Shown piece after piece: positions 7,561 through 10,263 of a stretch of DNA of 10,263 nucleotides. The DNA lies in the NCBI GenBank assembly GCA_030730545.1, contig JANQUX010000065.1, forward strand, positions 1-10,263. The letters run 5' to 3'. Position numbers and translations under genes: made by a program. The notes beneath the pieces were generated by a model. That model was not told the origin of the DNA. It saw only the letters and a program-made list of their open reading frames with translations, and ran no database searches. Origin of the DNA: Maribacter sp. Lineage in GTDB: Bacteria > Bacteroidota > Bacteroidia > Flavobacteriales > Flavobacteriaceae. Within the stretch, counting starts at the first letter, position 1; each line of letters starts with the position of its first letter.

Positions 7561-7606
7561 ATTTGCGACAAATATATATATTTTGATATAAATAAACGAC
7601 ATTTAT
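7561..7606 (-). promoter_or_regulatory. hipBA promoter with two palindromic operator candidates
   Basis: Read on the minus strand, TATATTTG at 7576-7569 fits the Bacteroidota -7 consensus TAnnTTTG and lies about 20 bp before the hipB ATG. No good -33 TTTG is seen. Two dyads overlap this region: 7561-7573 (arms ATTTG/CAAAT, 3-bp centre) covers the -7 element, and 7592-7606 (arms ATAAA/TTTAT, 5-bp centre) lies where the -33 should be. Both contain cgaca, and their centres are 32 bp apart, close to three helical turns. Autoregulation by HipB is inferred from this layout and from the family. Confidence 0.5.
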
Positions 7607-7625
7607 CAAAAAAACTATATAGGTA

Positions 7626-7853
7626 CTATTTAAATATTGACTTCGCTTCATCATAAACCCTCTTAAAATTAGCCTTCAAATCAGCCTTAGAAAAATACTT
7701 AGATTCCTTCGATAACTCCCTTTGAATATCACCTAATTTAAACCGCACTTTCTTATCCTTCCCATCAGCATACTTAATAAACCCTCCTTGCTTCAATCGA
7801 AAAAATACATCAGCCCTTATTTTTGGAATTTCTTTCTCTACTGAAATAATCAA
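7626..7853 (-). CDS. Small hypothetical protein, no ATG start
   Basis: This is a 75-codon frame rich in Lys and Phe, ending KANFKRVYDEAKSIFK, with FIKYADGKDKKVRF in the middle. It has no signal peptide or membrane segment and I do not recognise it. The frame can only start at TTG 7853 (or a later TTG), because an in-frame TAA lies 18 bp upstream and no ATG or GTG is available between. It follows the GIY-YIG gene on the same strand after a 57-bp gap and precedes hipB, which has its own promoter. It may be a real small gene with a TTG start, or the 3' remnant of a decayed gene. The basic, regularly spaced composition favours coding origin over chance. Confidence 0.45.
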   Translation of the reverse strand: MIISVEKEIPKIRADVFFRLKQGGFIKYADGKDKKVRFKLGDIQRELSKESKYFSKADLKANFKRVYDEAKSIFK

Positions 7854-7910
7854 GTGATAAAATCGAACTTATGCCTCCAATGAATAGTTTTTCTCCTTAA
7901 AATCACACCA

Positions 7911-8432
7911 TCAAGAAAAAATTGACCACTCAGGATCAATAGAACCATACTGCCCGTTTAGTGGAGGAAGCTCCGCGAATTTTTTAACATAATCTTCAAT
8001 GGCATTGGTTTCCGCTTGTTTTGGATAATGATCTGGAGTTATTTGAATATATAAATCATCAATATTTATCTTTTTTCGGATTCGGTAATATTTTTTACCC
8101 ATTTGAGTATGTCCAGAGGATGCAGGTTTTCCTTCATCCGTTTCCCAATTTGCAACCAAAGCTTTTTGCAAATTACAAACTCTATCATAAAGAGGGCCTT
8201 CCGTCATGCCAATATAAAGGACTCCGGTATCGTCTTTAGAAAATAGACGGTAAATCGTCCTTGGCTTATCATCCTCAAAATAATACAACTTATAAATACC
8301 CTCGTTGACACTTTGAGTTATTGATCTAAGCTCATGTTGAAACATCTTAGGCTCCTGGTTTACTTTTAAATAGGACTTATCCACACAATTATTTTTTAAT
8401 TTTAACTTACCTGTAATGTAATAATTATCCAT
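7911..8432 (-). CDS. GIY-YIG nuclease-like domain protein
   Basis: With ATG 8430-8432 as start (a TTG at 8438 is also in frame but less likely) the protein has 173 residues. It shows the ordered elements of a GIY-YIG nuclease: GIY at 45-47, YIG at 73-75 followed by MTEGPLYDR with Arg84, a Glu at 141 in ETNAIEDY, and an Asn at 159 in PPLNGQ. These correspond to the family's two beta strands, catalytic Arg, metal-binding Glu and C-terminal Asn. GIY and YIG are 25 residues apart instead of about 10, so a loop of about 15 residues (around EDDKPRTIYRLFSKDD) seems inserted; alternatively the first GIY is coincidental. Stand-alone GIY-YIG proteins act in DNA repair, restriction, homing or mobile-element interference. 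There is no partner methylase or intron context here, so the role is unknown. Confidence 0.66.
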   Translation of the reverse strand: MDNYYITGKLKLKNNCVDKSYLKVNQEPKMFQHELRSITQSVNEGIYKLYYFEDDKPRTIYRLFSKDDTGVLYIGMTEGPLYDRVCNLQKALVANWETDEGKPASSGHTQMGKKYYRIRKKINIDDLYIQITPDHYPKQAETNAIEDYVKKFAELPPLNGQYGSIDPEWSIFS

Positions 8433-8496
8433 GTACAACTGTTAATTTTAATAATATTAATTTTTTGAGCTACCACTTGGCTAAAGTTTTGGCGTC

Positions 8497-8542
8497 TTAA
8501 AAAATCGGACAAAAATCTTTTTTGATTAATTAACGATTTTTT
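8497..8542. repeat. Inverted repeat in the spacer upstream of the GIY-YIG gene
   Basis: aaaaaatcg at 8499-8507 pairs with cgatttttt at 8534-8542, giving 9-bp arms around 26 bp of AT-rich sequence. It is followed on the plus strand by further T runs. It could be an operator for the GIY-YIG gene or a weak terminator. The low complexity makes chance a real possibility. Confidence 0.3.
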
Positions 8543-8648
8543 TAAAAGTATTTTTTTTAATATGGAAAATGCCATCAAATCTTTAGTAAACTAGTAAATC
8601 CCACTTCAAACTAGGATTACAATGTACTATTAGCATTTATTGCACATC

Positions 8649-8687
8649 AAAAAAAGGAACAAATAGTATTAAAACTTAGATTGTTCC
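8649..8687 (-). terminator. Rho-independent terminator of the integrase gene
   Basis: On the minus strand GGAACAA (8687-8681) and TTGTTCC (8662-8656) form a 7-bp stem with an 18-nt loop, followed directly by seven T residues (8655-8649). It begins 47 bp past the integrase stop codon. Stem followed by a T tract is the expected form, although the loop is long. Confidence 0.65.
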
Positions 8688-8733
8688 CTTAGATATATTA
8701 AAAAGGGCAGTTTCTTATTAGATAACGTGACTA

Positions 8734-9978
8734 TCACTTAACTATAGTTAATGTTGCTTTTTGAACCTCAATTTTAGACCGCAAAAGACTCATATCATCA
8801 CTTACTTTTTGCTCAATAACTCTAGCGTAAATCTGTGTAGTTGCAAGTTTTGTATGTCCAAGTAGTTTTGATACCGTTTCAAGCGGAACACCATTACTAA
8901 GTGTCACAGTCGTTGCAAACGTATGACGAGCCATATGAAAAGTTAGATTTTTTTCAATCTTACATAAATCTGCAATTTCTTTCAAATAACTATTTAATTT
9001 TTGATTAGATAGCTTCGGTAATAAACGTATATTTTCATTAGTTGTTGAGGAATATTTTTCAATGATATTTTGAGCTTTTGATAAAATCGGGATTTTAAAA
9101 GGAGTACCAGTTTTTGCTCTATTAGACATAATCCAATTCTCAGAATCGATACCTTCAATAATATTTTTTGACGTAAGCGTCATGATATCAATGTAAGCAA
9201 TTCCAGTGTAGCAACTAAAAATAAATAAATCTCTTACAATATCTAATCTAGCTATTTTTAGAGGTAATGATTCTATCTTATTTAATTCTTTTTTGGTCAG
9301 AAAGTCTCTTTCTCTTTTTTCAAGTTTGGCTTTAAATTTTACAAATGGATCTTTATCAATCCAGTCCATGTCGAGAGCAAGATTTATCATTCTTCTCAAT
9401 CTTTGAATGTGCTTCATAACTGCATTATTTCCGATTTTACCTTGGTAATGTTTTGGACGGTACCCTCTGAGATAATCTTCAAGACCAATAACAAATTTAT
9501 AATCTAAGTCTCTTAAAAAACGGTCATTTTCTGTATACTCTTTTTGTAAAAATGAAAGCACATAGTTTTGACTTGTTCTATAGTGAGTTAATGTTTTTGG
9601 ACTTAATTTGTTCGACATTTTGTCATTAAAAAAGGTAATAAGATCTACCAAAGAATATTCAGTTTTTTCTTCTCCTAGAAATCGAGATTTTAATATTTGT
9701 GCAGATAAGGTTTTATGTTCTAATTTCAGTTCTTTGTAGTGACTAAAAAGTAAAGATTGTACTTCATCTAAATAGAGGTTTGTTACTCTCGCTTCTTTAG
9801 AATGTCCTTTTACTCTTTGTCTTGCAGAATCCCATAAATCAATATCTGTTTTCTTTTTTAAACTGATGTTAACTTTTTTAGAATTTACTGTAATTCTTAC
9901 ATAAATGTTTGCTTGATTGTTTGTAGCACGTTTACTGTAAACCCAAAAAAGGGTTGAAAAAGTCGAATTTGTACGCAT
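8734..9978 (-). CDS. Tyrosine recombinase (ICE integrase, CTnDOT-like class)
   Basis: This 414-residue protein has the usual three parts. An N-terminal arm-binding-like region (about 1-100) carries YVRITVNSKKVNISL, a core-binding SAM-like domain spans about 108-205, and the catalytic domain follows. Catalytic residues visible are Lys289 (RAKTGTPFKIP), His348 and Arg351 (HMARH), His375 (LLGHTKLATTQIY) and nucleophile Tyr384. The first arginine, normally in a TGLR motif, is replaced by Ala261 in CYTGIAYIDI. Loss of this arginine is known in Bacteroidota ICE integrases; IntDOT has Ser there and remains active. The role is integration and excision of the element. The start ATG 9976-9978 is followed 5' by a dyad-rich spacer and then tRNA-Lys, the probable target. 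A terminator follows the gene. Confidence 0.94.
   Translation of the reverse strand: MRTNSTFSTLFWVYSKRATNNQANIYVRITVNSKKVNISLKKKTDIDLWDSARQRVKGHSKEARVTNLYLDEVQSLLFSHYKELKLEHKTLSAQILKSRFLGEEKTEYSLVDLITFFNDKMSNKLSPKTLTHYRTSQNYVLSFLQKEYTENDRFLRDLDYKFVIGLEDYLRGYRPKHYQGKIGNNAVMKHIQRLRRMINLALDMDWIDKDPFVKFKAKLEKRERDFLTKKELNKIESLPLKIARLDIVRDLFIFSCYTGIAYIDIMTLTSKNIIEGIDSENWIMSNRAKTGTPFKIPILSKAQNIIEKYSSTTNENIRLLPKLSNQKLNSYLKEIADLCKIEKNLTFHMARHTFATTVTLSNGVPLETVSKLLGHTKLATTQIYARVIEQKVSDDMSLLRSKIEVQKATLTIVK
8738..8751. repeat. Perfect 14-bp palindrome at the integrase 3' end
   Basis: ttaactatagttaa is its own reverse complement. It lies within the last five or so codons of the integrase, beside a second short dyad gtga-cta-tcac (8727-8737) that spans the stop codon. 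No function can be assigned; a protein-binding site or minor hairpin ahead of the terminator is possible. Confidence 0.4.
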
Positions 9979-9991
9979 AGTTGTTGTCTTT

Positions 9992-10006
9992 AAATGTTAA
10001 ACATTT
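9992..10006. promoter_or_regulatory. Small dyad just upstream of the integrase start, possible operator
   Basis: Arms aaatgt and acattt flank a taa centre, ending 13 bp before the integrase start codon on its 5' side. The position suits autoregulation of integrase expression. No consensus promoter matching TAnnTTTG was found nearby, so the assignment is weak. Confidence 0.3.
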
Positions 10007-10052
10007 CATAGACGAAAGTCAAATCAACTATATTAAAAAAAGGTTAGAACTG

Positions 10053-10106
10053 GTTCAAAATCGTCAACATAAAATTTTATTTGCAATATGTTGACGATTT
10101 GTGAAC
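10053..10106. repeat. Long inverted repeat upstream of the integrase
   Basis: The left arm 10053-10070 and right arm 10088-10106 match as inverted copies over 18 of 19 positions with one single-base gap. The inner 13 bp are perfect (atgttgacgattt at 10088-10100 against 10058-10070). The spacer is 17 bp. There is no T tract that would suit a terminator. Position between integrase and tRNA fits an integrase arm site, an excisionase site or an integrase-gene operator. Confidence 0.7.
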
Positions 10107-10112
10107 TAATAT

Positions 10113-10200
10113 ATTCAAATAACATCAAATTATATGATTTCTATAAAAGCATAAAACCTTGAAAATCATATGATTTGCAAGGTTTTGATGTAATTTGAAT
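10113..10200. repeat. 17-bp inverted repeats enclosing the tRNA-side hairpin
   Basis: Bases 10113-10129 and 10184-10200 are inverted copies with one mismatch in 17. The right arm shares its first three bases with the right arm of the inner palindrome (10153-10186), so the two stems compete at that point. The nonamer atatgattt occurs twice inside (10132-10140 and 10168-10176) as a direct repeat. Confidence 0.6.
10153..10186 (-). terminator. Near-perfect palindrome, probable tRNA-Lys terminator
   Basis: Arms aaaaccttg (10153-10161) and caaggtttt (10178-10186) enclose a perfect 14-bp palindrome (10163-10176), with only the A10162/G10177 pair mismatched. It starts 24 bp past the tRNA 3' end on the transcribed strand and ends in four T residues, as expected for a Rho-independent terminator. 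Since it is symmetric it could act in both directions, and it separates tRNA transcription from the integrase gene. Confidence 0.6.
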
Positions 10201-10210
10201 TTTCATTCAG

Positions 10211-10255
10211 TGACCGGGCCGGGGCTCGAACCCGGGACCCTCTCCTTAAAAGGGA
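10211..10255. other. Candidate ICE attachment region (tRNA 3' half)
   Basis: Tyrosine-recombinase elements often insert in the 3' half of a tRNA, with the integrase gene next to it. Here the integrase lies 232 bp from the tRNA 3' end, and the element would extend to the left. No second copy of the tRNA 3' sequence was found in the window, so the core and its borders cannot be set. Confidence 0.35.
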
Positions 10256-10263
10256 GATGCTCT
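10211..10263 (-). tRNA. tRNA-Lys (UUU), 3' 53 nt; 5' part outside window
   Basis: On the minus strand the sequence shows the end of the D stem (GAGC), then A26, and an anticodon stem tctcc/ggaga with loop CTTTTAA, anticodon TTT (Lys). A 5-nt variable loop (gggtc), a T stem ccggg/cccgg with loop TTCGAGC, the 3' acceptor strand CCCGGTC and discriminator A follow. The 5' acceptor strand lies beyond the right edge. CCA is not encoded (next bases are CTG), as is common in Bacteroidota. Confidence 0.93.

Larger units (their letters stand above)
8433..8733. other. AT-rich non-coding spacer between integrase and GIY-YIG gene
   Basis: About 300 bp with many A and T runs and no convincing ORF on either strand. 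It holds the integrase terminator (8649-8687) and an inverted repeat at 8497-8542. The minus-strand part near 8433-8520 must include the promoter for the GIY-YIG gene, but no clear TAnnTTTG element is seen. Tandem TAGTAAA copies occur near 8585-8600. Confidence 0.6.

Noticed and set aside
7551..7571. TTG at 7571 as hipB start
   Set aside because: It lies in the -7 element and a palindrome; ATG 7550 gives a normal HipB length.
8021..8239. 72-codon plus-strand ORF over the GIY-YIG gene
   Set aside because: Opposite strand of a motif-bearing gene; no independent support.
9979..10052. Consensus Bacteroidota promoter for the integrase
   Set aside because: TTTG and a TAACATTT-like segment occur at about the right spacing, but the second does not match TAnnTTTG; not reported as a promoter.
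1..10263. CRISPR array, insertion sequence or riboswitch
   Set aside because: No regularly spaced repeats, no transposase gene and no recognisable aptamer structure were seen.

Overview
The window is one end of an integrative and conjugative element (ICE, conjugative transposon) in a Bacteroidota genome, most likely from the Flavobacteriaceae. Evidence for this: a Bacteroides-type transfer module in the order traG-I-J-K-M-N; weak or absent Shine-Dalgarno signals; AT-rich spacers; a tyrosine recombinase with the Bacteroidota-style TGxA variation in its first catalytic box; and a tRNA gene without an encoded CCA end.

Layout. Bases 1-5536 (+) hold a tightly packed type IV secretion operon: a 5'-truncated TraG (VirB4-like ATPase), TraI (DUF4141, secreted), TraJ (multi-pass VirB6/TrbL-like), TraK (VirB8-like), TraM (VirB10-like, overlapping traK by 20 bp) and TraN (VirB9-like). 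Bases 5544-5916 (+) carry a broken lipoprotein gene, readable only if two single-base frame lesions are corrected. From there to the end all genes are on the minus strand: a hipB-hipA toxin-antitoxin pair (5992-7550) convergent with the tra operon, a small unrecognised ORF (7626-7853), a GIY-YIG nuclease-like protein (7911-8432), an AT-rich spacer of about 300 bp with a terminator, and the integrase (8734-9978). A 232-bp spacer rich in dyad symmetry separates the integrase from the 3' part of a tRNA-Lys(UUU) gene that runs off the right edge.

How it fits together. The tra genes build the mating channel: the TraG ATPase, the TraJ/K inner-membrane parts, and the TraM/N scaffold spanning the envelope. 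The integrase next to the tRNA marks the probable attachment end. HipBA and the GIY-YIG gene are cargo sitting between the transfer module and the integration module; HipBA could stabilise the element or act on host growth. traO, traP and traQ, which follow traN in CTnDOT-type elements, are not found between traN and the integrase.

No wholly new system is evident. The items most worth checking are the twice-frameshifted lipoprotein gene with an A8 run, the paired palindromes over the hipBA promoter, the GIY-YIG protein with an expanded GIY-to-YIG spacing, the integrase lacking the box I arginine, and the nested palindromes between integrase and tRNA.
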